Shown here: in pieces, positions 1-7,709 of the stretch
Layout of the letters: each line of letters begins with the position of its first letter
Position numbering within the stretch: position 1 is the first letter of the stretch
Assembly: GCA_017400135.1 (NCBI GenBank)
Contig: JAFPVJ010000008.1
Location: forward strand, 1-63,180
Origin: Bacteroidales bacterium
Lineage (GTDB): Bacteria; Bacteroidota; Bacteroidia; Bacteroidales; UBA932
Reading direction: 5' to 3'
DNA length: 63,180 nucleotides
The notes under the pieces: generated by a model
What the model saw: only the letters and a program-made list of their open reading frames with translations
Told to the model about the DNA's origin: nothing
Database searches by the model: none
Program-made: the position numbers and the translations under genes

Positions 1-2
1 AA

Positions 3-170
3 ATTCTATCGGACAAATCCTCTTCAAAAGAGGTGATATCCGTGAAATGTATAATCAACCTTCCTTCCCTGTTATTGTCCCGGAGGCACCGTATGGAAGG
101 CAACTTACGCTTTGGTAAAATTTCTCCGGACAGCTATGAATTTGAAAATAAAATAGAATTAGATAAGTAG
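3..170 (+). other. Possible 3' end of a plus-strand gene cut by the window edge
   Basis: One plus-strand frame is open from the window edge to a TAG at 168-170 (about 55 residues, ending GKISPDSYEFENKIELDK). It would converge on the minus-strand pyruvyl transferase gene. I do not recognise a family, and a second frame is also open for about 38 codons, so this could be chance in AT-rich DNA. The remaining bases up to 243 hold nothing I can name. Confidence 0.2.
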
Positions 171-243
171 AAATAACGACAGATTCGATTTTTGATAATC
201 GAAATAAAGTGCATAGCTGTTGCCATTAATTGAAAACAATAAA

Positions 244-1374
244 TTATTCTCCTAAAGAGTTAGAGTTGAGATGGGCTGAGGCATCATCAATTATTCTTTG
301 CAACGTTGAGATAGAATCAAATCTTAGCCTCTCAACTAATAACGGATCACAGTTATAATAGGTTTGATAATCATGATTAAAACATAAAACCTTATCATAA
401 GGAATGAGTGATCTATCTCCGTTAACATTGCGCCGCAAATCCGTTATTCTCGAGTCTCTGTTCTTATCATTTATTAGGGCAATCATTGGAATTGAAAACA
501 GAGTAGAAAAAACAGATCCATGAAAAGAGTCAGTAATAACGAAACTGGCGTTTTTTATATAATAAATTAAATCATATGGACCAACGCCTTTAATAAGATG
601 AGTAAATCCATTAACTAAATCAGATACTCCTCCATCAAAGAAATACACCGGAATGCCAATTCCTTTTTTTACCTCATTGATTATCCTATAAACTGCTGGA
701 CGTGGGTTATACATGTATCCAACAATATAAACTAAAATATAGGCGCCCTTTATTGGGTGGGTCTTATGATCAGCTAAAGAAAGCCACTCTTCATTCTTAA
801 GAAGCAAAGTTGGATCACACACAGATAACACATTCTTATTAATTAGAGTGCGTATTATGTTAATTCCACTATCCTCTCTTACAGTTATACTTGTATACTT
901 TGATAAATAACTTGAGAACCGGCTATAATATTCCTTTGGAATAGAATCCAGAGCGAAACTGGAGGCATAAGAAATTTTTGGAGATGAATCGGGAACGAAA
1001 TCCAGAAAAAAAGTCATATCGTTGCCGATATGCATTGGATTCCAAACCTGATCACTACCTGTACAGTAGATATCAAATATAGGAGGATCTGCTTTCAATT
1101 CTTCCGCATTATTATATTTCCGAGTTAAAAATAAATGACTACTTATGAATTCATTTAGCTTGCCTCTTTTTTTATGATTAGGACGGCCTTTAAGCAAATC
1201 CAACCCCCAGCGTAATGCTCTTATGTGTAAAGGGATTAACTTCTTTTGTGGAAAGACATAATCTATTATAGTCGCTCGATATCCTAATTGGTTAATTGTA
1301 TGTTGTAGTGCATATGCTTGTAATACGGATCCCATATTGGGAACTCTATGCATAGTGATGATACCAATTGTCAT
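244..1374 (-). CDS. Polysaccharide pyruvyl transferase family protein
   Basis: This 376-residue protein resembles the WcaK/CsaB polysaccharide pyruvyl transferases, which add a pyruvate ketal from phosphoenolpyruvate to sugars of surface glycans. Visible family features are the N-terminal GIITMHRVPNMGSVLQAYAL, GSDQVWNP near residue 107, SYASSF near 136, VREDSG near 166, and the C-terminal ITDSFHGSVFSTLF near 280. The start codon overlaps the stop of the upstream F420-hydrogenase-beta-like gene by 4 nt (ATGA type), so the two are translationally coupled. The same pair is common in Bacteroides capsule loci. It is AT-rich like the rest of the first 7 kb. The family call is secure; the sugar acceptor cannot be read from sequence. 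Confidence 0.85.
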   Translation of the reverse strand: MTIGIITMHRVPNMGSVLQAYALQHTINQLGYRATIIDYVFPQKKLIPLHIRALRWGLDLLKGRPNHKKRGKLNEFISSHLFLTRKYNNAEELKADPPIFDIYCTGSDQVWNPMHIGNDMTFFLDFVPDSSPKISYASSFALDSIPKEYYSRFSSYLSKYTSITVREDSGINIIRTLINKNVLSVCDPTLLLKNEEWLSLADHKTHPIKGAYILVYIVGYMYNPRPAVYRIINEVKKGIGIPVYFFDGGVSDLVNGFTHLIKGVGPYDLIYYIKNASFVITDSFHGSVFSTLFSIPMIALINDKNRDSRITDLRRNVNGDRSLIPYDKVLCFNHDYQTYYNCDPLLVERLRFDSISTLQRIIDDASAHLNSNSLGE

Positions 1375-2546
1375 ATTTGAAATACTCTTTTTATCTTAGT
1401 AATAACTCTTTGGGAAAGTAGGATGACCCTAATGATGAACCCATCAAGAGGAACTCTTTTCTTTAGAAAGAATTGGATTAAAGACGAGAGCTCTTTTTGG
1501 TGACAATTCTGCTTTAATTGACCTTCTGCGACTACATCAAAAGGATGATTCATCAAAGTAACAGTATTCATCTGAGAGATTACTTTCGCACCTTTCTCTG
1601 TAAAAGCTACGACAGCACTTACTCCTTGCTCGTTGTCAATATAGGTGTCTCCCCAAAGATCCCCTATCCTTATGTCTGCTGCAGAAGAATCGAATTTATA
1701 CTTACAGTTGTGTACACAATGGGGCCCGCTACAAAACTCCCCAAGAAACAATCTATAAAAAAGATCTCCTCGCGTCATCCTAGAATATAGGACTCCATCA
1801 TCGCCTTGTTCTAGTAAGGAGGCAGCTTTAATGGGATTAGTACCAATAAAGCCCATCGTCAAACTATCATGCCAACCGTTACATTTTTTGTTTCGCCACG
1901 AAACATTGATAAGTGGCCCGACAAAGGATTCGATATATTCTACATATGCCTTCCATACGTTCATTGACGGAACTCCGTGACAAAAGAAATCTAATAAGAC
2001 AAAATTATCTTCAACCCCCTTTTTTTTAATCAGTCGTCGGAAAGAATCTATTTGGCAAGGCGTCCCAGTAATAAGGTAGCGCTTATTATAATTGATTAAT
2101 CGAAAGGCATCTTTCGTATAGCTTTGAATATATTTACTTCCCATAGAGGGAAGGTACTCATCAAGAGAATTAGCAATAAAATGGACCGCTCTATGTTGGG
2201 ACATCTCATATTTGCATCCAACTGCAGAGTAACCCTGACTCAAAAGCATCTTAGCAACTTCAAATCCAAATCCTCCGGAAGAACATTTCTCCCTAGTTGC
2301 AGGATCATTGCTCCAAGCAGCCCAACTCCCCATTACCCTACTTTCAGACAAGGAAACACTCGAATGACTAAAAGAACAAACATCCATACAAAGGCCACAA
2401 TGGACACAGTCTTTTTTATTAAGGACTGGCTCATAAAAACCATTTGAATTAAGTTTAATAGAGATTATATCCTTAGGGCATGCTGCAGCGCATACTCCAC
2501 AACCATAACAGTTCTGTATATCTCCGATGTTCTTTCTAGTTTTCAT
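1371..2546 (-). CDS. Coenzyme F420 hydrogenase/dehydrogenase beta-subunit-like ferredoxin protein
   Basis: This 391-residue protein starts with two 4Fe-4S ferredoxin motifs (CYGCGVCAAACP and CVHCGLCMDVCSF, roughly residues 14-60) followed by an FrhB-like domain (TGTPCQIDSFRRL near 160, DFFCHGVPS near 185, IRIGDLWG near 290). Bacteroidales do not make F420, and homologues in capsule loci usually accompany polysaccharide pyruvyl transferases, as here, so a redox step in glycan modification is the reasonable inference. I chose the ATG at 2546; a longer frame begins at a TTG at 2573 but adds only a hydrophobic stub before the conserved Cys cluster. The downstream pyruvyl transferase overlaps by 4 nt. 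Confidence 0.8.
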   Translation of the reverse strand: MKTRKNIGDIQNCYGCGVCAAACPKDIISIKLNSNGFYEPVLNKKDCVHCGLCMDVCSFSHSSVSLSESRVMGSWAAWSNDPATREKCSSGGFGFEVAKMLLSQGYSAVGCKYEMSQHRAVHFIANSLDEYLPSMGSKYIQSYTKDAFRLINYNKRYLITGTPCQIDSFRRLIKKKGVEDNFVLLDFFCHGVPSMNVWKAYVEYIESFVGPLINVSWRNKKCNGWHDSLTMGFIGTNPIKAASLLEQGDDGVLYSRMTRGDLFYRLFLGEFCSGPHCVHNCKYKFDSSAADIRIGDLWGDTYIDNEQGVSAVVAFTEKGAKVISQMNTVTLMNHPFDVVAEGQLKQNCHQKELSSLIQFFLKKRVPLDGFIIRVILLSQRVITKIKRVFQI

Positions 2547-2588
2547 GATAATGAGAGAAGAGAAGAAAAACAAGTATGGGATAGCATT

Positions 2589-4115
2589 CTATAAAAAACT
2601 TTTTATCTTCCCTAATACCACAGCCTGTTCATGTTTGGTAAGTCCAAGAAAAAAGGAAGAGCAAAATGTACAAAGTAATGCTGTAATTGTAACTAGAACA
2701 AACCGCCCCCATCCTTCAGATAGATTTAAATACACAAGTGTAGGGATAGCTGGAGCTGTAACAGAAACTAAAACAATGGGAAAGATGACGTTTCTACAAT
2801 AAGAGAGTACCGAAAAACTGACTAATTTATGTGAGATTATTATATTACTGATAATAGCAATAATTTCAACAATGAGGTAAACATAGAAAACCACCTGGAC
2901 TTTCCCCCCGTTTTGAAGGAGGAAGTAAGAAACAGGAAGAATAGAGAGCCGTAAGGAACATGCAACCAGTTCAAATGTCTTTATTCTTCCAGATGCTTTT
3001 GCGGCGACTGATAATGCATTGCTAAAACAGTTTATTAGGGCTATGATTAAAATGATTCGGGTAAAAAATAAAGTATAATCGGGGACTGTTGAAAGCCAGA
3101 TATTTAGAAGGAAGCGAGCCTCAATGAAAATAGGGATAAGGGGAAGGAGCATTAGAAAAAACGAGAATTTTGTCCCGCGGAAAATAAGGGCGTGCATACC
3201 TGATAAATGCCCAGATGCATACTGTTTTGTAATCTGGGGATTAATTGCAGTCTGAAAACTTTTTGCGAACTGTTTAACCCCAGATTCAATTTGTGCTGCA
3301 AGCCCTCTAGCGGCATTGATGGCGGGAAGAAAAAACATGCCAAGGAGAAGATTGATACCTTGAGTAATACAAACATAAGCAAGATTCCCAATTATTGTCC
3401 AGGTTGCAAATCCTCCCATGTCTTTTGCAAGATTCCAATCTATTTCCAACTTGACATTAGATTCGGGAAAGTGATTCCGACAATAAAATACGTATAGAAA
3501 GCGAAGTCCAATCTGAAATAAGACCATAAGCGCCCCATATAATATAAGGCGATCAAATCTCGAATGACAAGTAATAACAAAAGCAATAAGAAGTTTCCCA
3601 AGTGCATCAACAATAGAAAAGCCAGCAAATGCCTTCATATGTTCATGAGCTATAATCATAGCATTATATGGAACACTAATGATCATAAAGAACAAAGAAA
3701 CAACAGAGAAATGAAAAATCCATTCACTTGCAATGCTTCTATCCGCAGGAATTAATAACTTGTTATGTAGAAACCAAAGGCCAATAGGTTCTGCAATTAT
3801 TACAATGAAAACACCAAGTAATAAATGTAGTATAATGCTCGTTGAGAACACAATTGCTATTCGATTGCCGGACAAGTTTCCTAATTCAAATGTAATATAA
3901 CGCTGTGTTGCATCAGCTAAAGATCCGTTTAATACTTGGAAAAAAGCAACAATCCCACAAACGAGGTTATAAATGCCATAATCCTCAACACCAAGTGCTT
4001 TAAGCAGCACTCGCGATGTAAACAAGGAGATAAACATCACAAGTATCATACGAACATACAAGAATGCTGTATTTTTTGCAATTGTTCTATTGATACTCGA
4101 AGTAATAGTGTTCAT
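2589..4115 (-). CDS. Lipopolysaccharide/capsule flippase (Wzx-like, MOP superfamily)
   Basis: A 508-residue polytopic membrane protein with about 12-14 hydrophobic segments spread over its whole length, as expected for Wzx/MVF-type flippases of the MOP superfamily. These move undecaprenyl-linked oligosaccharide units across the inner membrane. The N-terminus (NTAFLYVRMILVMFISLFTS) and the segment LGVEDYGIYNLVCGIVAFF are typical of Bacteroidales oligosaccharide flippases. It lies 42 nt upstream of the ferredoxin-like gene in the same direction and belongs to the glycan assembly set. No polymerase (Wzy) or ordinary glycosyltransferase is visible in this window; those should lie beyond the left edge. 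Confidence 0.85.
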   Translation of the reverse strand: MNTITSSINRTIAKNTAFLYVRMILVMFISLFTSRVLLKALGVEDYGIYNLVCGIVAFFQVLNGSLADATQRYITFELGNLSGNRIAIVFSTSIILHLLLGVFIVIIAEPIGLWFLHNKLLIPADRSIASEWIFHFSVVSLFFMIISVPYNAMIIAHEHMKAFAGFSIVDALGKLLIAFVITCHSRFDRLILYGALMVLFQIGLRFLYVFYCRNHFPESNVKLEIDWNLAKDMGGFATWTIIGNLAYVCITQGINLLLGMFFLPAINAARGLAAQIESGVKQFAKSFQTAINPQITKQYASGHLSGMHALIFRGTKFSFFLMLLPLIPIFIEARFLLNIWLSTVPDYTLFFTRIILIIALINCFSNALSVAAKASGRIKTFELVACSLRLSILPVSYFLLQNGGKVQVVFYVYLIVEIIAIISNIIISHKLVSFSVLSYCRNVIFPIVLVSVTAPAIPTLVYLNLSEGWGRFVLVTITALLCTFCSSFFLGLTKHEQAVVLGKIKSFL

Positions 4116-4196
4116 TATTTGGCATTAGTAATTAGTCAAGTCTGCTAAGACCCGCCTACGCGGCCACTGCAATAAAAAGGGAATCCTCAAGTGTTC

Positions 4197-4802
4197 TTAC
4201 GATTGAAAGGACATTAGAGATGGACAGGCTGTCGTTTCGGATTCGAAAATAGTTTCACGTTCAAAGACCGCTTTTGATAGATCTGACGAGTACGAAGCAG
4301 ATTTGATGACATCCAGCGTTGTGCCGTCGTCAAGCCGTGCGGATGCCGCAGCCGCAGGATTCTTTGAACGCGACATTGTGGCAGAGATGCCGGTATCGCT
4401 ATGGACAATCTTGAGCGCATCAGAGGGACACCATGACTGAAGGGCAGGGATGTGAATATTGGCTTTAAAGAATGCCGCATCAGAGAGGGATGAAATATGG
4501 ATTCCAATTAGGACGTAGGTACAGTTAAACCGAATGAGAGGAAAGTTGCTGGAGAAGTTAAGTGTTGCGGCCGCAAAACAGTCAAACAACGTGATATCTT
4601 TCATGTTGTTCTGCGGATCATAACAACGCCCCCAGATGACCTTCTCATCTTTATCAAAGATATCGATAGGCTGGTCCTCAGCATCAAAGGATCCGAAAAT
4701 CTCCAACTGTGTTTTCCCGGAGACTTCAACCGTCAGCACCCCTGCGACCTCCTTCTCCGAGCCCGCCCGCTGCCAATATCCTTTGTATAGTCTCGATGTC
4801 AT
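4197..4802 (-). pseudogene. Truncated ApeA-like protein (N-terminal domain only)
   Basis: This 201-residue frame resembles the ApeA N-terminal domain of HEPN-type anti-phage proteins: YKGYWQRAGSEKEVAGVLTV, then LEIFGSF, KDITLFDCFAAATLNFSS and CTYVLIGIHI, a beta-rich module normally followed by a C-terminal HEPN nuclease. Here the frame ends at a TAA (4197-4199), before any HEPN domain, and only about 80 nt separate it from the flippase start, so the catalytic half is gone. ApeA proteins are usually 450 residues or more. The base composition is richer in GC than the flippase next to it. I read this as a remnant of a defence gene cut by recombination at the capsule locus; a stand-alone domain with a new role is possible but less likely. 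Family assignment is from memory of the motif pattern. Confidence 0.55.
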
Positions 4803-4890
4803 TATGGGGTTACTTCAGGTCTGCTGTTTTTAAGCTCACCGCGAGCCTTCATGGATTTCCATAATAGCTATTAGGGGCTCAGATCGGCGT

Positions 4891-5814
4891 TTAAATCTTA
4901 TTCTTGTCAACATCTAAACCAACGGCTTTCATCTCGTCGGCAATTAAATACTTCCAGGCTCCCGCTGTATCTAAAGGTTTATAAATAACCCCTTTCAGGT
5001 CTCCTGGTTGCTCCACCCCGTCTTCAAGCAAAGCACAAACATGCGTTCTACCTAAATAAGCACACATAAAGCCATGCTCAAATACTACATTCTGTCTGGC
5101 GCGTGGTTTTAGGTCTGAATCATTCTTATCTTTACCTAAGTCACAAGAGGTATAAATAACTATTGCGTAACACACATCTTTAGCCTCACGTTCGATTTTT
5201 TCTATGATAGTATCTCCTTTATCCGCACGTTTGCAAAGAATAATAGGCTCATAACCAATGCTGCGTACAAATAATTCTACTTCATTACGCACGTTTGTGT
5301 CGTGACCATGTACCACAAAGACACGCTTTTTATCCTTAATAACTGCCTTTGATTGAGCTGCAATGTCTTCTGTATTGGGTTTTGGCACTACACATCGAAT
5401 AAGGTCTATTCGCTCTATGTCTGTTTGCATCTGATTATTCAGACGGGCGATGTCATCTTTATAGTTCTTGATGATATCCACAATAATTAAATGATCCAAT
5501 TTCTTTTTCTCATAATCGTGGAAATAGATACTATTAGGGTCTGAGAATGAAGCTCGATATATTTCCTTATTACGTTCATGCCAACGGGTAAATGAAGCCA
5601 GAAAATCATTCTGTGCAGTTTCATCATAGTATACCCTATCGCTTGAGAGATGAGTATAACCATAGGGATCACGCTGTCCTGCAATAGGAACGGAAACATC
5701 TAACAAGGCCTTACCCTTCTCTATCTGTGTCGTAAGTAGTTCAACGAATTCCTCTCTAGGTATCACTAAAGGAACGGCTGGATAGACTGGATCTTCGTTA
5801 TGTTTTTTTGCCAT
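4891..5814 (-). CDS. Stand-alone TIR-like nucleotide-binding protein (PF10137-type)
   Basis: The C-terminal half (about residues 160-290 of 307) matches the TIR-like domain described in CBASS/Pycsar effectors (Cap12/PycTIR type): KKRVFVVHGHD, then GYEPIILCKRADKGDTIIEK, an AIVIYTSCDLG strand and ARQNVVFEHGFMCAYLGR. In this family the Glu of TIIEK and the FEHGF segment form the NAD-cleaving site. The N-terminal 150 residues contain no domain I can name. There is no transmembrane segment and no cyclase gene nearby, so this is not a complete CBASS or Pycsar operon. It sits between the ApeA remnant and the DUF3990/DUF3791 pair, which suggests a defence or abortive-infection role. A 357-nt gap precedes it; a TATTTTTG box on the minus strand (5938-5945) is a weak promoter candidate. 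Confidence 0.7.
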   Translation of the reverse strand: MAKKHNEDPVYPAVPLVIPREEFVELLTTQIEKGKALLDVSVPIAGQRDPYGYTHLSSDRVYYDETAQNDFLASFTRWHERNKEIYRASFSDPNSIYFHDYEKKKLDHLIIVDIIKNYKDDIARLNNQMQTDIERIDLIRCVVPKPNTEDIAAQSKAVIKDKKRVFVVHGHDTNVRNEVELFVRSIGYEPIILCKRADKGDTIIEKIEREAKDVCYAIVIYTSCDLGKDKNDSDLKPRARQNVVFEHGFMCAYLGRTHVCALLEDGVEQPGDLKGVIYKPLDTAGAWKYLIADEMKAVGLDVDKNKI

Positions 5815-6037
5815 AATACTCTTTATTCAAATTGAAAATAATGGGGATGCTTCTATTAAATATCACGTTATTATATCAATGTCCTTTTCACACGGTTGAA
5901 ATAATAACGGCTATTACCTAACTATCATATTGGCAATCAAAAATAGGACTGAATGATCTAGACTACTTGGGTCAATACAATCCCACCGTTAATTATCAAA
6001 GATTTGTCTTGGAAGAAGGCCATAAGATGGTTTTAGT

Positions 6038-6068
6038 TTTGATTATTCTGTTGTCAGTCGTATCTTTG
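6038..6068 (+). promoter_or_regulatory. Plus-strand promoter in the TIR/DUF3990 gap
   Basis: TTTG at 6038-6041, a 19-base spacer and TATCTTTG at 6061-6068 match the Bacteroidetes -33/-7 consensus exactly. Both neighbouring genes run the other way, so this promoter serves neither. It points into the candidate small RNA described next. Confidence 0.6.
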
Positions 6069-6074
6069 CAAAAG

Positions 6075-6153
6075 CATCAGAGATGCAAGATTGACAAGAA
6101 GCTTTGTTATTTTAGGGCATTCGACCCCGCGAGGGCGAGAATGCCCTTTCTTT
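6075..6153 (+). ncRNA. Candidate small RNA with its own promoter and terminator
   Basis: Downstream of the consensus promoter at 6038-6068 the predicted transcript is about 80 nt. It has a small hairpin (GCATC-AGA-GATGC), then a 9-bp terminator stem (AGGGCATTC at 6114-6122 with GAATGCCCT at 6139-6147) followed by TTCTTTTG. The only plus-strand open frame across it has no coding character. It lies opposite to the flanking TIR and DUF3990 genes and ends about 20 nt before the DUF3990 stop, so it could also be an antisense-type regulator of that operon. Boundaries are inferred, and no known RNA family is recognised. Confidence 0.4.
6114..6153 (+). terminator. Rho-independent terminator (plus strand)
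   Basis: A 9-bp perfect stem (6114-6122 with 6139-6147), a GC-rich 16-base loop and a T-rich tail (TTCTTTT). It closes the candidate small RNA and may also slow transcription coming from the DUF3990 gene on the other strand. Confidence 0.6.
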
Positions 6154-6171
6154 TGACTAGGGCAAAAGAAA

Positions 6172-6651
6172 TCAAACCTCAAAAGCTTCTATGAATGTTA
6201 ATGACCTAATTGCCTTCTCTGTATGGAAGGAGAGTTGATCATATGTCTTATATGCTTTCAGCTGAAGTATAGCAGCCTCGGCACTCAAGACCCCACTTTC
6301 AAAGAGGTTGACGGTCGTAAACACTTTATCATTGGCTACCGGACCTTGAACTAGGTCATAGTCATGCCTGCGTGATTTTCGGCAATCGGTCACAAAATAA
6401 AGCCAGGCTTCATCAGCGCCGGTAAAATGACGGATGTTCCATCCGGCACTCTCAAGAAGAGTTTCGTCAAACTCATAGACGCTGACAACGGCGCGCGTGC
6501 TTTTATCCCTTTCTCGCTTGATATTAGCCCAGCGTACGGCCTGCTCCAGATTGGTCGTCGTATAGAACCCCTTGCCAAAATCGGCATTCGAACGTCCGGG
6601 TCTTAAAGATGGCTTTCGTACAGCCACTGTTGATCCGTGATAGAGTATCAT
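6172..6651 (-). CDS. DUF3990 protein, putative ADP-ribosyltransferase-like toxin
   Basis: This 159-residue protein matches the DUF3990 family: it begins MILYHGSTVAVRKPSL, then has FGKGFYTTTNLEQAVRWA near residues 25-42 and a downstream W-Y-V segment. The YHGS...GFYTT pattern recalls the His and Tyr motifs of ADP-ribosyltransferase folds, so an NAD-using toxin is a fair inference but not shown. Its start overlaps the stop of the upstream DUF3791 gene by 4 nt (ATGA), the tight coupling expected of a toxin-antitoxin pair. DUF3990 and DUF3791 genes often co-occur in Bacteroidales and Firmicutes. No signal peptide or membrane segment is visible. Confidence 0.75.
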   Translation of the reverse strand: MILYHGSTVAVRKPSLRPGRSNADFGKGFYTTTNLEQAVRWANIKRERDKSTRAVVSVYEFDETLLESAGWNIRHFTGADEAWLYFVTDCRKSRRHDYDLVQGPVANDKVFTTVNLFESGVLSAEAAILQLKAYKTYDQLSFHTEKAIRSLTFIEAFEV

Positions 6652-7073
6652 TTCTTTGTCCTGTTTATAAAGTGCTGGATGTCATCATACACATATTCCA
6701 TCCCTTGGGTGTGAAGGAGGTCGTAGTTATTGATGATATAATCGTCGGCCCCCGTTTCTTTAAACGTAACCCAGGCCTGCATACCACTTACTCGCTTACG
6801 TGTTGCAAAGTATTCCACACAATAGGTGTAGAATTCAAACACTTCTTTCGACACAGCCCGACTTTGACGGGTACGCCATAACTCGAATTCCTCGTAGAGA
6901 GCCTCTGTACTTAAATACCACCACTTGGCTTGCTCATCATAGAGTCGCTTATACATAGGGTTGATATAGATGTACACCAGGGCATCGTCTTGAGAAATCC
7001 TCTTCATCTTGGCCACATACTCCGCCAAATGTGCAATCTTGATAGGAATGATATTGTCTTCGTAAACACCCAT
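6648..7073 (-). CDS. Tandem DUF3791 protein, putative antitoxin
   Basis: This 141-residue protein appears to contain two DUF3791-like halves in one chain. Residues about 9-66 (IIPIKIAHLAEYVAKMKRIS onward) resemble one subtype. Residues about 75-141 (SKEVFEFYTYCVEYFATRKR, then WVTFKETGADDYIINNYDLL and HTQGMEYVYDDIQHFI) resemble the other. In many genomes these are two separate small genes flanking DUF3990, so this looks like a fusion. It is the first gene of the pair and overlaps the DUF3990 start by 4 nt. It also marks the last AT-rich gene before the GC-rich capsule export genes. The antitoxin role is inferred from gene order only. Confidence 0.7.
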   Translation of the reverse strand: MGVYEDNIIPIKIAHLAEYVAKMKRISQDDALVYIYINPMYKRLYDEQAKWWYLSTEALYEEFELWRTRQSRAVSKEVFEFYTYCVEYFATRKRVSGMQAWVTFKETGADDYIINNYDLLHTQGMEYVYDDIQHFINRTKK

Positions 7074-7120
7074 GATGGTAAATATTTATGATTGTCAAAA
7101 GAAAAGCTAAGTATAATCTG

Positions 7121-7705
7121 TCAGTGGACAGTATATCTTTTTTCTATCACAGCCCAGTTGAGGATTTGCCAGAGGGCGGTGAGGTGGGCGGGGCGGCGGT
7201 TTTGGTAGTCCAGGTAGTAGGCGTGTTCCCAGACGTCGAAGGTCAGGAGGGGCTTGAGGCCGCGGGTGACGGGGTTGCCGGCGTTGGGTTCCTGGGTGAT
7301 GACCAGAGAGCCGTCGGGTGCGGCGGAGAGCCAGACCCAGCCGGAGCCGAAGAGGCCGACGCCTTTGGCGACGAACTCGTCCTGGAAGGCTTCGAGGCTG
7401 CCCCATTGCTTTACGATCTGCTTGCAAAGAGGGCTCTCGGCCGCCAGGGCCCGTCCGCCGGGACAGAACTGCGTGAAGTACAGTTCGTGGTTGAGTACCT
7501 GGCCGGCGTTGTTGAAGAGGGCGCCGGAGGCTTTCGCTACGATCTCTTCGAGCGGCAGCTCTTCCAGGCCGCTGCCGGGCAGCAACTTGTTGAGATTATC
7601 CACATAGGCTTGCAAATGCTTGCCGTGGTGGAAGGTCAGGGTGCGGGCGCTGATGACGGAATCCAGGGCGTCCAGGCCATAGGGGAGGGTGATCAGGGTA
7701 AACAT
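7121..7705 (-). CDS. sodB: Superoxide dismutase, Fe/Mn family
   Basis: This 194-residue enzyme dismutates superoxide in the cytoplasm. The metal ligands are visible: His in TLTFHHGKHLQAYVDNLN, His in LNHELYF, and Asp/His in TFDVWEHAYYLDYQNRR. Its size fits the Fe/Mn SOD family. I chose the ATG at 7705 because the protein then begins FTLITLPYGLDAL, close to the usual SOD N-terminus; the open frame extends further upstream only as a shadow of the preceding gene. It follows the small exported protein with a 4-nt gap, so it is probably transcribed at the end of the capsule operon, an unusual place for sodB. It is the last GC-rich gene before the AT-rich region. Confidence 0.93.
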   Translation of the reverse strand: MFTLITLPYGLDALDSVISARTLTFHHGKHLQAYVDNLNKLLPGSGLEELPLEEIVAKASGALFNNAGQVLNHELYFTQFCPGGRALAAESPLCKQIVKQWGSLEAFQDEFVAKGVGLFGSGWVWLSAAPDGSLVITQEPNAGNPVTRGLKPLLTFDVWEHAYYLDYQNRRPAHLTALWQILNWAVIEKRYTVH

Positions 7706-7709
7706 GGGG

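Noticed and set aside
1-243. A confident gene at the left edge
   Set aside because: Two plus-strand frames are open over part of it and neither matches a family I know; I list it only as a possible partial gene.
1371-2546. F420-dependent hydrogenase metabolism
   Set aside because: Only the beta-subunit-like protein is present, inside a capsule locus beside a pyruvyl transferase; no hydrogenase or F420 genes are visible.
4891-5814. A complete CBASS or Pycsar system
   Set aside because: No nucleotide cyclase gene is adjacent; only a TIR-like protein is seen.
5967-6194. A 75-codon plus-strand frame in the TIR/DUF3990 gap
   Set aside because: No family, poor codon use, and it spans the promoter and terminator of the candidate small RNA, which explains the region better.
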